From contig NZ_KV788369.1 of NCBI RefSeq assembly GCF_001807265.1, forward strand, positions 1 through 50,121: a DNA stretch of 50,121 bases. The letters are read 5' to 3'. Numbering within the stretch: position 1 is the stretch's first letter; each line of letters opens with the position of its first letter. The DNA is from Corynebacterium sp. HMSC05H05 (lineage in GTDB: Bacteria > Actinomycetota > Actinomycetes > Mycobacteriales > Mycobacteriaceae). The position numbers and the translations under genes were made by a program. Below the pieces are notes generated by a model. It saw nothing but the letters and a program-made list of their open reading frames with translations, was not told the DNA's origin and did not search any database. This document shows, one piece after another, positions 25,299 through 33,455 of this stretch.

Positions 25299-26105
25299 GT
25301 GCCTGAGGGTCATGTCATTCACCGCCTTGCGCGCCGCTTCAACGCGGACTTCCGCCCCGCGCCGGTCGCCGCAAGCTCGCCGCAGGGGCGCTTTGCACCT
25401 TCGCTTATCGACGGCACTCCGCTCACCCACGCTGCAGCCCACGGAAAACACCTGTTCCTGCAGTTTCCGGACGCGACCGTGCATGTGCACCTGGGGCTGA
25501 TTGGGAAGTTCTCGTTCGAACCGGCCGATACGCTGCACGGCCAGATCCGGCTGCGGCTCGTGCCGGACGGGGGAGCAGGGGAGATAGCAGCCAACCTGCG
25601 CGGCCCGCAGAAGTGCGCCTACATCACCCCAGCGGAGCAGCAGGCGATTCTGGACGCCGCCGGGGAGGACCCGCTTTCTCCCGCCGCGGACCCGGACGCG
25701 CTGTTCGAGCGGGTGCGGCGCTCCCGGCGCGCCATCGGCTCGCTGATGATGGACCAGGCCTACTTCGCCGGGGTGGGCAACATCTACCGCGCCGAGCCGC
25801 TGTTCCGCCAGGGCATCTCCCCGTTCATCCCGGGCCGTGAGCTGGGGCGCGAGCGTTTCGACGCCATCTGGGCCGACCTAGTGGCGCTCATGGCCGACGG
25901 GGTGGAAACCGGGCGCATAGACACCGTGCGGCCCGAGCACTTGCCCGAGGCGATGGAGCGCGCCCCGCGGGAGGACGACCACGGGGGAGAGGTCTACGTC
26001 TACCGACGCACCGGCGAGCCCTGCCACGTGTGCGGGCGGCCCGTCGAAAAACAGCAGTTTGAGGGCAGAAACCTGTTCTTTTGTCCGTCCTGCCAGGCAC
26101 TTTAG
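25299..26105 (+). CDS. nei: Fpg/Nei family DNA glycosylase (endonuclease VIII)
   Basis: A 268-aa bifunctional glycosylase/AP lyase for oxidised bases. After removal of Met, Pro and Glu (PEGH) form the catalytic N-terminus. The helix-2-turn-helix segment includes [17 protein letters not shown], and the zinc finger is CHVC...CPSC at the C-terminus. The GTG start is fixed by the required PEGH N-terminus; TACAGT lies eight bases before it. It is divergent from the DUF1846 gene with 25 bases between starts. Confidence 0.93.
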   Translation: MPEGHVIHRLARRFNADFRPAPVAASSPQGRFAPSLIDGTPLTHAAAHGKHLFLQFPDATVHVHLGLIGKFSFEPADTLHGQIRLRLVPDGGAGEIAANLRGPQKCAYITPAEQQAILDAAGEDPLSPAADPDALFERVRRSRRAIGSLMMDQAYFAGVGNIYRAEPLFRQGISPFIPGRELGRERFDAIWADLVALMADGVETGRIDTVRPEHLPEAMERAPREDDHGGEVYVYRRTGEPCHVCGRPVEKQQFEGRNLFFCPSCQAL

Positions 26106-26126
26106 GGCACGGGTAGTGTGGTGCGC

Positions 26127-27698
26127 ATGCACGCCACGACTTTCACCGCAGACCAGATTCGGGCGGCGGAGGCGCCGCTGTTGGAAGCCCAGTCGCACCC
26201 AGATGAACTGATGCAGTCGGCGGCGCACGCGGTGTACGAGGCAGCTGAGGCGATGCTGGCGCACGGTGCGGGCGGCCGCGCACTCGTGCTCGCCGGCCCG
26301 GGCGGCAACGGCGGTGACGCGCTCTACGCCGGTGCCGAGTTGCAGCTCGCCGGCCACAAAGTGGCTGCGCTGCTGACTGCCGGACACGCCCAAGGGCGGG
26401 CCCTTTCGGCGTTCACCGACGCCGGCGGCACCGTGCTGGAACGGCTGCCGGATAGTTCCGCGGAATACGCCCTGGCCATCGACGGCATTACCGGCATCGG
26501 CGGATCCGGCGGCCTGCGGGGAGAGCTCGCGGACGTGGTCGCCTGGCTTCGCAACGTGCATGTCCTGGCTGTGGACGTGCCCTCCGGCGTGGATGCGGAC
26601 ACCGGCGTAGCGGGTGAGCTGCACGTCACCGCCGACGCCACCGTCACGTTCGGCGGATTTCGTCGCGCACACGCGCTTGCCCCGGAGTGCGGTGTGCAGC
26701 TGCTCGCGGACATCGGCCTGCCGGGGCGTCCGCTGCACAGTACGCTGCTGGATACCCTGCCGGAATGGGCGCATGAGGGACCCGCACTGGTGCTCGCCAA
26801 CCGGGCCGTGCCGGGCCCTGGCCATTGGCCCAGCAGCCTTACCCCACTTGGTGCTGCGTCGGTTCGCTCCCTCGAGCCTGGCCCTTACGACGACAAGTAC
26901 AGCGGGGGAGTAGTGGGTATCCGCGCAGGCAGTGGTGGGTATCCGGGAGCTGCCGTGCTCGCTGTGTCTGGAGCGGTGCATGCCTCGCCAGCAATGGTGC
27001 GCTACTCCGGTCCGCAGGCCGCTGAGGTGGTGCGGGCACGCCCGGAGGTCGTCGTCACGCAAAAGCTCGAAGAAGCGGGACGGGTGCAGGCCTGGGTGTT
27101 CGGTCCCGGCGCCGGCACCGACGAAGCAGCCGCGCGCGAGCTGGCGTGGATCTTGCGCCAGGAGGTGCCCGTGCTCATCGACGCCGACGGCCTCACCCTC
27201 CTCACTGAACACCCTGAACTGCGCCAACAGGTGGCCAAACGGCAGCAGACTACAGTGCTCACGCCCCACGACGGCGAGTTCGCGCGCCTCCAGAAAGCGG
27301 CCGGAGTTGCCGCGGGAATCCGCTTCGAAGAGACACTCGCCCTCGCCGCAACGCTGCGCGCGACGATCGTGCGCAAGGGCCGAATCACCCTGGTCGCACC
27401 GGAGGACGAGCCGCACCTGGTCCACGCCGTCGACGCCGGCCATTCTTGGGCTGCGACCCCCGGCTCGGGCGACGTGCTCGCCGGCATCATGGGTGCGCAC
27501 CTGGCGTTGGCGGCAGCATGCACCCCATACGCCGACGCCGCCATAGCGGCCACAACCACCGGGGCGGTGACCGTCCACGCGCTCGCAGCGTCACTCGCCG
27601 CCGAGACCCCGTTCGGCCCCGCCACCGCGCCGGCTGGCCGCATCGCCGATTTTGTCCGCCACGCTTCTGCGCTATGCACCCGAGGCACCCATGCTTGA
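26127..27698 (+). CDS. nnr: Bifunctional NAD(P)H-hydrate repair enzyme Nnr
   Basis: A 523-aa fusion. The N-terminal epimerase domain (YjeF-N, PGGNGGDAL near residue 56) is followed by the C-terminal ADP/ATP-dependent dehydratase domain (YjeF-C/CARKD). The dehydratase has its GPGAGTD, DADGLTLL and TPGSGDVLAGI motifs in order. Together they repair R- and S-NAD(P)HX. TAGTGT (26114-26119) lies seven bases before ATG 26127, favouring it over GTG 26118. It overlaps the next gene by eight bases. Confidence 0.95.
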   Translation: MHATTFTADQIRAAEAPLLEAQSHPDELMQSAAHAVYEAAEAMLAHGAGGRALVLAGPGGNGGDALYAGAELQLAGHKVAALLTAGHAQGRALSAFTDAGGTVLERLPDSSAEYALAIDGITGIGGSGGLRGELADVVAWLRNVHVLAVDVPSGVDADTGVAGELHVTADATVTFGGFRRAHALAPECGVQLLADIGLPGRPLHSTLLDTLPEWAHEGPALVLANRAVPGPGHWPSSLTPLGAASVRSLEPGPYDDKYSGGVVGIRAGSGGYPGAAVLAVSGAVHASPAMVRYSGPQAAEVVRARPEVVVTQKLEEAGRVQAWVFGPGAGTDEAAARELAWILRQEVPVLIDADGLTLLTEHPELRQQVAKRQQTTVLTPHDGEFARLQKAAGVAAGIRFEETLALAATLRATIVRKGRITLVAPEDEPHLVHAVDAGHSWAATPGSGDVLAGIMGAHLALAAACTPYADAAIAATTTGAVTVHALAASLAAETPFGPATAPAGRIADFVRHASALCTRGTHA

Positions 27699-28650
27699 CG
27701 CCGTCGTTGTCGGCGCGGGCCAATCCGGCCTCGCCGTGTCGTACTACCTGCGCAAATACGGCGCGGATTTTGTCGTGCTGGATGCCTCCGATAAGCCCGG
27801 CGGGGCGTGGCCGCACTACTGGGACGCGCTGACGCTCTTCTCCCGCGCGGAGTTTTCCAACCTGCCCGGCTGGCCCATGCCCCACTACGACGGCTACCCG
27901 CCGCGCGATCACGTGGTGAAGTATCTGTCCCGCTACGAACAGCGGTATTCCCTGCCCATCCGCCGAGGTCAGCGGGTCAAGCATTTGCTTTTCGACGGCT
28001 CCGCCTTCCACCTCAACAGCTTTTCCGCACGCAATGTTGTGATGGCCACCGGAATCTGGTCCGCGCCCTTCGTCCCGTTCGTGCCAGGGGCGTTCGCGGG
28101 GCAGCAGCTGCACTCCGCCTCGTACCGGCGTCCCTCGGACTTCTCGGGGCAGCGCGTCGCTGTGGTCGGCGGGGGCAACTCCGGCGCGCAAATCGTCGCC
28201 GACCTCGGGTTGTCCGGCGTGGACGTCCAGTGGTTCACCCGCCGACCGCCCACCTTCATGCCCGACGACGTCGACGGCGCGCAGCTGTTCCGCCGCAACC
28301 GCGAACGCTTCGTCGCCATCGCGCGCGGCGAGGGCGACCCAGGCGGCGCCGACTTCGGCGGCGACATCGTGGTTGTGCCCGAAGTGCGCCGCGCCCGTGC
28401 GCAGGGACTTCTCGACGCCTCACCCATGGTCTCGTCCCTCGATTCCCTGACCGACTTCGATGCCCTGATCTGGGCCACCGGCTTCCGCCCCGCGCTGTCC
28501 CCCATGCGGGGGTTGGAGCGCGGCCTGGACACTCCCGGCCTGTTCGTCCTGGGTTTCGATGCGTTGAACGGCCCGGGCGCCGGCACCATCGGAGGCGTGA
28601 GTCCTTTCGCCCGGGACATCGCGAAGCAGATCGTGGGTATCGACCAATAG
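27691..28650 (+). CDS. FAD/NAD(P)-dependent oxidoreductase, flavin monooxygenase-like
   Basis: A 319-aa two-dinucleotide-binding-domain flavoprotein. The FAD Rossmann motif VGAGQSGLAVSYYL lies near residues 6-19, the NAD(P) motif VVGGGNSGAQI near 152-162, and the conserved WATGFRP near 265-271. This layout and length fit the ArsO/CzcO-like group of small flavin monooxygenases. The ATG overlaps the nnr end, so they are cotranscribed. The substrate is unknown and no metal-resistance genes lie beside it. Confidence 0.85.
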   Translation: MLDAVVVGAGQSGLAVSYYLRKYGADFVVLDASDKPGGAWPHYWDALTLFSRAEFSNLPGWPMPHYDGYPPRDHVVKYLSRYEQRYSLPIRRGQRVKHLLFDGSAFHLNSFSARNVVMATGIWSAPFVPFVPGAFAGQQLHSASYRRPSDFSGQRVAVVGGGNSGAQIVADLGLSGVDVQWFTRRPPTFMPDDVDGAQLFRRNRERFVAIARGEGDPGGADFGGDIVVVPEVRRARAQGLLDASPMVSSLDSLTDFDALIWATGFRPALSPMRGLERGLDTPGLFVLGFDALNGPGAGTIGGVSPFARDIAKQIVGIDQ

Positions 28651-28664
28651 TTGGTTGCCCCTTG

Positions 28665-28810
28665 ATTGTCCGCAATGCGGAGCTGCGGATTCCGCAAGCC
28701 TGGGGCGCACACAGAGCAGCCACCCGCCCCCACAACAGCGGATCCAGCTATCTGGACCTCGTAAATCGCTGTTTTACGTCGAATAGCTGGATCCTTGTAG
28801 CTGGAAACAG
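28665..28810. repeat. Repeat-rich spacer with nested inverted repeats
   Basis: The 443-bp gene-free stretch 28651-29093 begins with ATTGTCCGCAATGCGGAG (28665-28682), shared in inverse with 15133-15150, then GCGGATTCCGC. GGATCCAGCTAT (28740-28751) and ATAGCTGGATCC (28783-28794) are perfect 12-base inverted arms that enclose a second pair, CGTAAA/TTTACG (28760-28765, 28773-28778). A third TAGCTGGA copy follows at about 28798. Apart from the palindrome at 29010 and the promoter of the next gene, I see nothing else in the stretch. Confidence 0.65.
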
Positions 28811-29009
28811 CCCGTGGCAAGGGCGGATAGGTGGCCCCGACCCGCACCCCACCGCATAAAAACGTCAACATCTTTGAATGACGTGCGTGTAATTTCGCCC
28901 GCTGACAAGCAACAATGCCCCATAAAGGGCGCACCCAACCCTAGAACCTACCTTTTATTTTGCTTAGAAAGTTGAGTCAACGTTCCGGCAACCTGCGTGT
29001 TCCCCGAAT

Positions 29010-29031
29010 TTAAACGGCCAGGGCCGTTTAA
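29010..29031. promoter_or_regulatory. 22-bp perfect palindrome upstream of the secreted protein gene
   Basis: TTAAACGGCC and its exact complement GGCCGTTTAA are separated by only two bases. The site is about 50 bases upstream of the predicted -10 element of the gene at 29094 and may be a repressor or activator site; a two-base loop makes an RNA terminator unlikely. Confidence 0.45.
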
Positions 29032-29093
29032 GAGAGCCACGTCACGCCTCTTACGAATGCTGAATTGTTGTACCTCTGCGCTACGCTATCGGT

Positions 29094-30128
29094 GTGTTAA
29101 AAAATCGGAGGATTGTAGCGCTCACATGCGCAGCCGCAACTGCAGCGGCCGCGTTTGTCGTGCCTTCCGCCGGTGCAGCTACCGTGGGCGAGCCCAGCGA
29201 TGGCGTGTGCTCGCTGAAGGTGAATGACGCTGAACGTAAGTACATTGATTCGCTCGACCGCAGTGTCGGCATCGGCGCATCGGATGAACGGGCCCGCTGG
29301 ACGTCCGCGTTTGAGCAGTTGTACCCAGCTGCTCCGGATACCGTCGCACCGTTTTTGGAGTTGTTCACCGGCTCGTACGTGACCTACTTCAACAGCAACC
29401 TCGAAGCCAATATCGAGATGTGGGCTCAGCGTGTCGCGGAGGACACTGGTGCGGACATCGATTCTTCCCGCGCGTACTTCACGCAGGTGTGGAATTCGGC
29501 GGCCGTTAGCGACCACCAGGCGTTCGACATGACGAAGTACTGGGACATCATCGATAACGCTGTGCGCAACGGCGAGATCACTGTGCCGGCTCGCGACGGC
29601 TTCGCGGAGTTCGCGCTGATCCCGGACCGCGAGGGGCTGATTGAGCAGCAGTCTCGCGACTACCCGGCAATGCCGAAGGACCAGGTCGAGGCGTGGGTTG
29701 ACGCGTATGAGCAGCTGCCGGATGTGCAGCAGGCTCGTCGTGTGTCGAAGTTGATGGTGGCGTTCGAGGACGCCCGCACAACCTGCGCCGCAGGTGGCGG
29801 CAACGCACTTTTGCCTACCGACGGCCCGAACCCGGACACCCCGACCACCACGCCGTCGAAGAACCCGTACAAGACCCCGACGCAGCAGCCGGGCCGGTCC
29901 AACGATTCCGTGACCCACACTGTCACCACCGGTAACGTCACCGCCTCGGTGACCTCCAACCGGGTGACCAGCATCTCGGTTTCGCAGACCACGCCTAAGA
30001 CGGAGAAGACCGCAGACACGGTGTCCGGCGGTTCGTCCGCAAGCCCGGGCGTGATCATCGGCGTGATTATGGCGATCCTGGTTGCCCTCGGCGCTGCCGG
30101 CGCAGCGTTTGCGCTGGGTGACCAGTAG
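29094..30128 (+). CDS. Secreted, C-terminally anchored protein of unknown function
   Basis: A 344-aa exported protein. The signal peptide covers residues 1-28 (KNRR, a hydrophobic A-rich core, then AGA). A mostly helical acidic domain (about 35-235) carries cysteines near 39 and 226 that may pair. A T/P/S-rich stalk spans about 237-310. One C-terminal helix (GVIIGVIMAILVALGAAGAA) is followed by only FALGDQ. This is the layout of a membrane-tethered surface protein; no LPxTG is present. TACGCT (29082-29087) lies six bases before the GTG start. No domain is recognised. Confidence 0.8.
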   Translation: MLKNRRIVALTCAAATAAAAFVVPSAGAATVGEPSDGVCSLKVNDAERKYIDSLDRSVGIGASDERARWTSAFEQLYPAAPDTVAPFLELFTGSYVTYFNSNLEANIEMWAQRVAEDTGADIDSSRAYFTQVWNSAAVSDHQAFDMTKYWDIIDNAVRNGEITVPARDGFAEFALIPDREGLIEQQSRDYPAMPKDQVEAWVDAYEQLPDVQQARRVSKLMVAFEDARTTCAAGGGNALLPTDGPNPDTPTTTPSKNPYKTPTQQPGRSNDSVTHTVTTGNVTASVTSNRVTSISVSQTTPKTEKTADTVSGGSSASPGVIIGVIMAILVALGAAGAAFALGDQ

Positions 30129-30143
30129 CCGTATCTTGACGCG

Positions 30144-31319
30144 GTGCACAACTCCCAGCAATCCCCACAGCAAACAGCGAAGTTCCCCGTCGTCCCGCTG
30201 ACGGCGATGAGCTTCGCTGCGTTCGTGTATGTCACGTTCGAGATGTTCGCCATCGGCCTAATTTCCCCGATGGCGCGGGACCTGAACGTCTCTGAGGGTC
30301 AGATTGGCCTGCTCATGAGCGTCTACGCCGGTCTGGTCGCGGTGGTGACTATCCCGCTGATGCACCTCACGCGGAAGGTGGACAGGCGCTACCTGCTCAT
30401 CGCCACGCTGGTATTCCTGCTCGGCGGCATCATTCTGCAGGCCACGGCCACAAGCTACGCCACGCTGGTGGCGGGCCGTGTGACTGCGGCGTTTACTCAC
30501 GGCCTGTTCTGGTCACTGGTCAACCCGGTTGCCGCGCGGATTGCGCCGCCGGGGCAGATGGGCAAGGCGGTCGCAGCGGTGTCGTTCGGCTCCACTCTGT
30601 CGATGGTGATCGGCTCGCCGCTGACCACGGCGATGGGCTCGGCGATCGGCTGGCGCGCCTCCACCTGGGTACTCGGCGCCGCTGTAGTGGGGGCGCTGGT
30701 GATGCTGGTGATTTCCCTGCCCAGCCTGCCCGCCAAGCCGCCGGCGCAGCAAACCGGCGCGCAAGCGACGAAGTCGGCCATCCCGTCTTTGGTCATCTAC
30801 CTTGTGCTGGCGGTCATGGCGATCTTTGTCACCTTCACCTACCTGGCACTGCTCATCGAAGCCACGGCCGGCCACCGCTTCGTGCCCTACGGCGTGGCGT
30901 TGTTCGGCATCGCCGGCCTGATCGGGGTGACCCTGTCGGGCCGTCTGGTGGATGCGCGCATGATCCGCCTCAACGGCATCGCCACCGCCACGCTGGTGGC
31001 CTCCGGCATCGCGGGCCTTTTGGCGCTGCACTACAACACGGGTATCGGCATGTTCGCGGTGATCGTGGTCTTCGGCATCGCCGCGGGCGCGTTGCCCACG
31101 GTGGCCACCACGATCTTCCTGTTCGCGGGCCAGCGCAACCAGGACCTGGCCAGCTCGGTGTACGTGGTCACGTTCCAGGTTGGCATCGCCTCGGGCTCGG
31201 CGCTGGGCGCCGCCACGGTGGACCTGGGTTACTTGGGCGGCACACTGCTGTCCACGGCTGTGCTCGGCGCGTTGGCGTTTACCGTCATGGCCACCCGCTC
31301 GCGGTCCCTCCTGCGGTAG
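30144..31319 (+). CDS. MFS transporter, drug/arabinose-efflux (DHA1-like) type
   Basis: A 391-aa, twelve-helix major facilitator. The start PLTAMSFAAFVYVTFEMFAIGLISPMARDL, broken here only as a family match, is typical of the AraJ/SotB/YdhP exporters, with a modified A-motif HLTRKVDRR. The substrate is not predictable. TATCTT (30132-30137) ends six bases before GTG 30144, so it can be transcribed without leader, independently of the secreted protein gene 15 bases upstream. The last 91 bases overlap the convergent gene at 31229. Confidence 0.85.
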   Translation: MHNSQQSPQQTAKFPVVPLTAMSFAAFVYVTFEMFAIGLISPMARDLNVSEGQIGLLMSVYAGLVAVVTIPLMHLTRKVDRRYLLIATLVFLLGGIILQATATSYATLVAGRVTAAFTHGLFWSLVNPVAARIAPPGQMGKAVAAVSFGSTLSMVIGSPLTTAMGSAIGWRASTWVLGAAVVGALVMLVISLPSLPAKPPAQQTGAQATKSAIPSLVIYLVLAVMAIFVTFTYLALLIEATAGHRFVPYGVALFGIAGLIGVTLSGRLVDARMIRLNGIATATLVASGIAGLLALHYNTGIGMFAVIVVFGIAAGALPTVATTIFLFAGQRNQDLASSVYVVTFQVGIASGSALGAATVDLGYLGGTLLSTAVLGALAFTVMATRSRSLLR

Positions 31320-31735
31320 CGCGCGGGTTCCACGAACCGCCCTGCGGCCTCCAGCTCCAGGTAGCCGCGCAGAAACTCCGCGGTCTCGCCGGCGACAAAC
31401 GTGCGCTGGCCCCACTCGGGCACGCGGAAGATACCGTGCGGCACGCGCACAAGGTCGCGGCCGCGCAGCATCGTCGCGCCCATTTCCTGCAGCGAGGTCA
31501 CGATGAACGCCTCGCCGACCGCGTACGCGACAACGTTGCGGTCCAAGGCGCGCAGCTTATCGACGACACCCCGGCCCGCGAGCCAGTATCCGTCGCCGGC
31601 CGCAAGGTCGTCGTCAGGCAGCTGCGGGAGAGCGCGCACCTGGGGCCCGGACGACGAAAGCCCCGCCCTGCGCTCGATCTCCCTGGCCAGCAGGACAGGG
31701 TCGAGCGGGGCGGGGCCGGGGGCGCGGTAGAACAC
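31229..31735 (-). CDS. Protein of unknown function downstream of hrtBA
   Basis: The 168-aa product begins MFYRAPGPAPLDPVLLAREIERRAGL. No signal peptide, membrane helix or domain is recognised. The middle part (RALDRNVVAYAVGEAFIVTSLQEMGATMLRG) alternates strands and helices like a small soluble enzyme or binding fold. TAGACT (31743-31748), which contains the hrtA stop codon, lies seven bases before GTG 31735, arguing that this is a real start. Its 3' end runs 91 bases antisense into the MFS gene. It could also be cotranscribed with hrtBA. Confidence 0.62.
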   Translation of the reverse strand: MFYRAPGPAPLDPVLLAREIERRAGLSSSGPQVRALPQLPDDDLAAGDGYWLAGRGVVDKLRALDRNVVAYAVGEAFIVTSLQEMGATMLRGRDLVRVPHGIFRVPEWGQRTFVAGETAEFLRGYLELEAAGRFVEPARYRRRDRERVAMTVNANAPSTAVDSSVPPK

Positions 31736-31745
31736 GGGCGCCAGT

Positions 31746-32387
31746 CTAGGCGTAGGCGGGGGCGTTGACGCCGAGTTCGAAAACTTCGTCGCTGCTCTCG
31801 ATGAGGGAGCGGTCGTGGGTGACAAAACCGCAGGCGATGTCCCGCTCGGTGGTGAGCTGGCGCAGCAGCGTCACGATCTCCTGGGAGCGGTCGGCGTCGA
31901 GGGCGGCGGTGGGCTCGTCCGCAAGCAGAAGCGACGGCTCGCCCATGAGCGCACGCGCAATGCCGACGCGCTGGCGCTGGCCGCCGGACATCTCGCCGAT
32001 GCGGCGGTCGCCCAGGCCCTCCAGGCCGACGGTGGCCAGCAGTTCCTCCGCCCGGTCGCGGCGGGGTTTGATGCCCCGAATGTGGTCGGTGACCAGCAGC
32101 TGGTCGCGCACGTTCAGCGCGGCGATGAGGTTGGCCTGCTGGAAGATCATGCCGATCTTGTCGCGGCGCACATCGTTGTCCACGGTCTCGCCGTTGAGCT
32201 TGGCGGTGCCGGAGTCCGGTTGAATCAGGCCGGCTGCGACGGACAGCAGGGTGGACTTGCCGGAACCGGACTCGCCGACGATGAACGTCATCTCGCCGGG
32301 CTTGGCGGTGAATTCCAGGTGGTCCAGTACAGTGCGCATTTCCTGGCCGTCCTTGAATGCGACAGTGACATCGTTGAGTTCGAGCAT
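31746..32387 (-). CDS. hrtA: Heme exporter ATP-binding subunit HrtA (ABC transporter)
   Basis: A 213-aa ABC ATPase of the MacB/LolD-like group: Walker A GESGSGKST (38-46), signature MSGGQRQRVGIARAL, Walker B LLLADEPTAALD, and the switch histidine in VTHD. It overlaps hrtB by one base (TAATG). The HrtA assignment rests on context: divergent to a two-component pair, exactly as hrtBA/chrSA in C. glutamicum and C. diphtheriae, where HrtBA removes toxic heme from the membrane. Confidence 0.85.
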   Translation of the reverse strand: MLELNDVTVAFKDGQEMRTVLDHLEFTAKPGEMTFIVGESGSGKSTLLSVAAGLIQPDSGTAKLNGETVDNDVRRDKIGMIFQQANLIAALNVRDQLLVTDHIRGIKPRRDRAEELLATVGLEGLGDRRIGEMSGGQRQRVGIARALMGEPSLLLADEPTAALDADRSQEIVTLLRQLTTERDIACGFVTHDRSLIESSDEVFELGVNAPAYA

Positions 32388-33364
32388 TATGCGACACCTC
32401 CAAGAGCCGACTGAGGGTTAACTTTCGAGATGGAACGGGTGGCGATCAGGGCGCCGACCATGCCGAGGGCCCAGATGGCCACCGGGGGAGCGATCGCCGT
32501 GAGCGCGGTCAGGGAGAACGGTGCGCCACCCTGCATGACAAGGCCGAGGCCGAACGCCGCGACGCCGCCGATGAGCGCGCCGATGCCCAGAATCACCGCG
32601 GCCTGACCGAGGGCGTCCTTGAGCAGGTAGGAGTTGGATGCGCCGATGGCCTTCAGGATGGCCAGGTCGCGGGTGCGCTGCATCGTCCACACGGTGAGGA
32701 AGGCGATGATCACCAGCGCGGCGATGGCGTAGAGGAAGCCCTGGATCAGCTTCAGCGACCCCTGCTCCGAGGAGTACGCCGGCAGGCCGTCGAAGGCCTC
32801 CTTCAGGCTCACCCCGCCGTCGACGTCGTGGTCCGCCAGCAGCACCGAGCCGTCGGCGTCGGTGTGCATGACGGCCTGCCAGAACTCGGTGGGCACCCAC
32901 AGGACGGGGGAGTGGGAGAACGCGAGATCCTCGCCGGTCGCACCGACAGTGATGTCGTTGCCGGCGACGGTCACGGTCTCGCCCTCGCCGACTTCGAGGG
33001 AGGGTGCGGCCACGGCTTCGTCGGAAAGCTTCTGGCCCCCTGGGAGCTCGGTGCCCTTCGGCAGCGACAGGATGGCCACGGCCGCGTCCTCGCCGTTGTC
33101 CTTGGTCATGAGCATCTGGCTGGCACCGAGCGGGGTGAGCCCGTCGCGCGCCTCGACGCGGGAGGTGGTGAACGAGATGTCCTCCGGGTCCTGGAAGACC
33201 ACCGATTGCGGGTCCAGCGCCTCCAGCGCGGACGTGTTTTGCTTGCCCAAGCCGGCGGTCAGTCCGGTGAGCACGACCACCAGCAGCGTAATCAGCGCCA
33301 CGGTGCCTGCGATCAGCCCGAAGCGCCCCTTGGCTGACGTGATTTCTCTGATTCCTACGAACAT
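32387..33364 (-). CDS. hrtB: Heme exporter permease HrtB (FtsX/MacB-like ABC permease)
   Basis: A 325-aa permease. One N-terminal helix (about 17-39) is followed by a long extracytoplasmic domain (about 45-205) and three C-terminal helices (about 213-235, 255-280, 292-315), the FtsX-type topology. The start MFVGIREITSAKGRFGLI has AGGA nine bases upstream; an earlier GTG-type extension is unlikely. It is the first gene of hrtBA. The intergenic palindrome at 33425-33440 lies 60 bases upstream and is a plausible ChrA site. Confidence 0.84.
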   Translation of the reverse strand: MFVGIREITSAKGRFGLIAGTVALITLLVVVLTGLTAGLGKQNTSALEALDPQSVVFQDPEDISFTTSRVEARDGLTPLGASQMLMTKDNGEDAAVAILSLPKGTELPGGQKLSDEAVAAPSLEVGEGETVTVAGNDITVGATGEDLAFSHSPVLWVPTEFWQAVMHTDADGSVLLADHDVDGGVSLKEAFDGLPAYSSEQGSLKLIQGFLYAIAALVIIAFLTVWTMQRTRDLAILKAIGASNSYLLKDALGQAAVILGIGALIGGVAAFGLGLVMQGGAPFSLTALTAIAPPVAIWALGMVGALIATRSISKVNPQSALGGVA

Positions 33365-33424
33365 GGTGTTAATCCTGCCGTTGACCTGCACCTTGATACA
33401 TCGCGCAGGCGGTTGAAATCCCGC

Positions 33425-33440
33425 TCAACCGATCGGTTGA
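33425..33440. promoter_or_regulatory. Palindromic operator between hrtBA and chrSA
   Basis: TCAACCGATCGGTTGA is a perfect 16-bp palindrome in the 91-bp divergent spacer. It sits between the expected -35 position and the -10 hexamer TACGCT (33443-33448) of chrS. From that position it could repress or autoregulate chrSA and activate hrtBA when bound by ChrA. Confidence 0.55.
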
Positions 33441-33455
33441 TCTACGCTCAGACGC

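Noticed and set aside
31746..33364. Macrolide or lipoprotein (MacB/LolCDE) exporter
   Set aside because: The proteins fit that superfamily, but the divergent two-component genes point to HrtBA.
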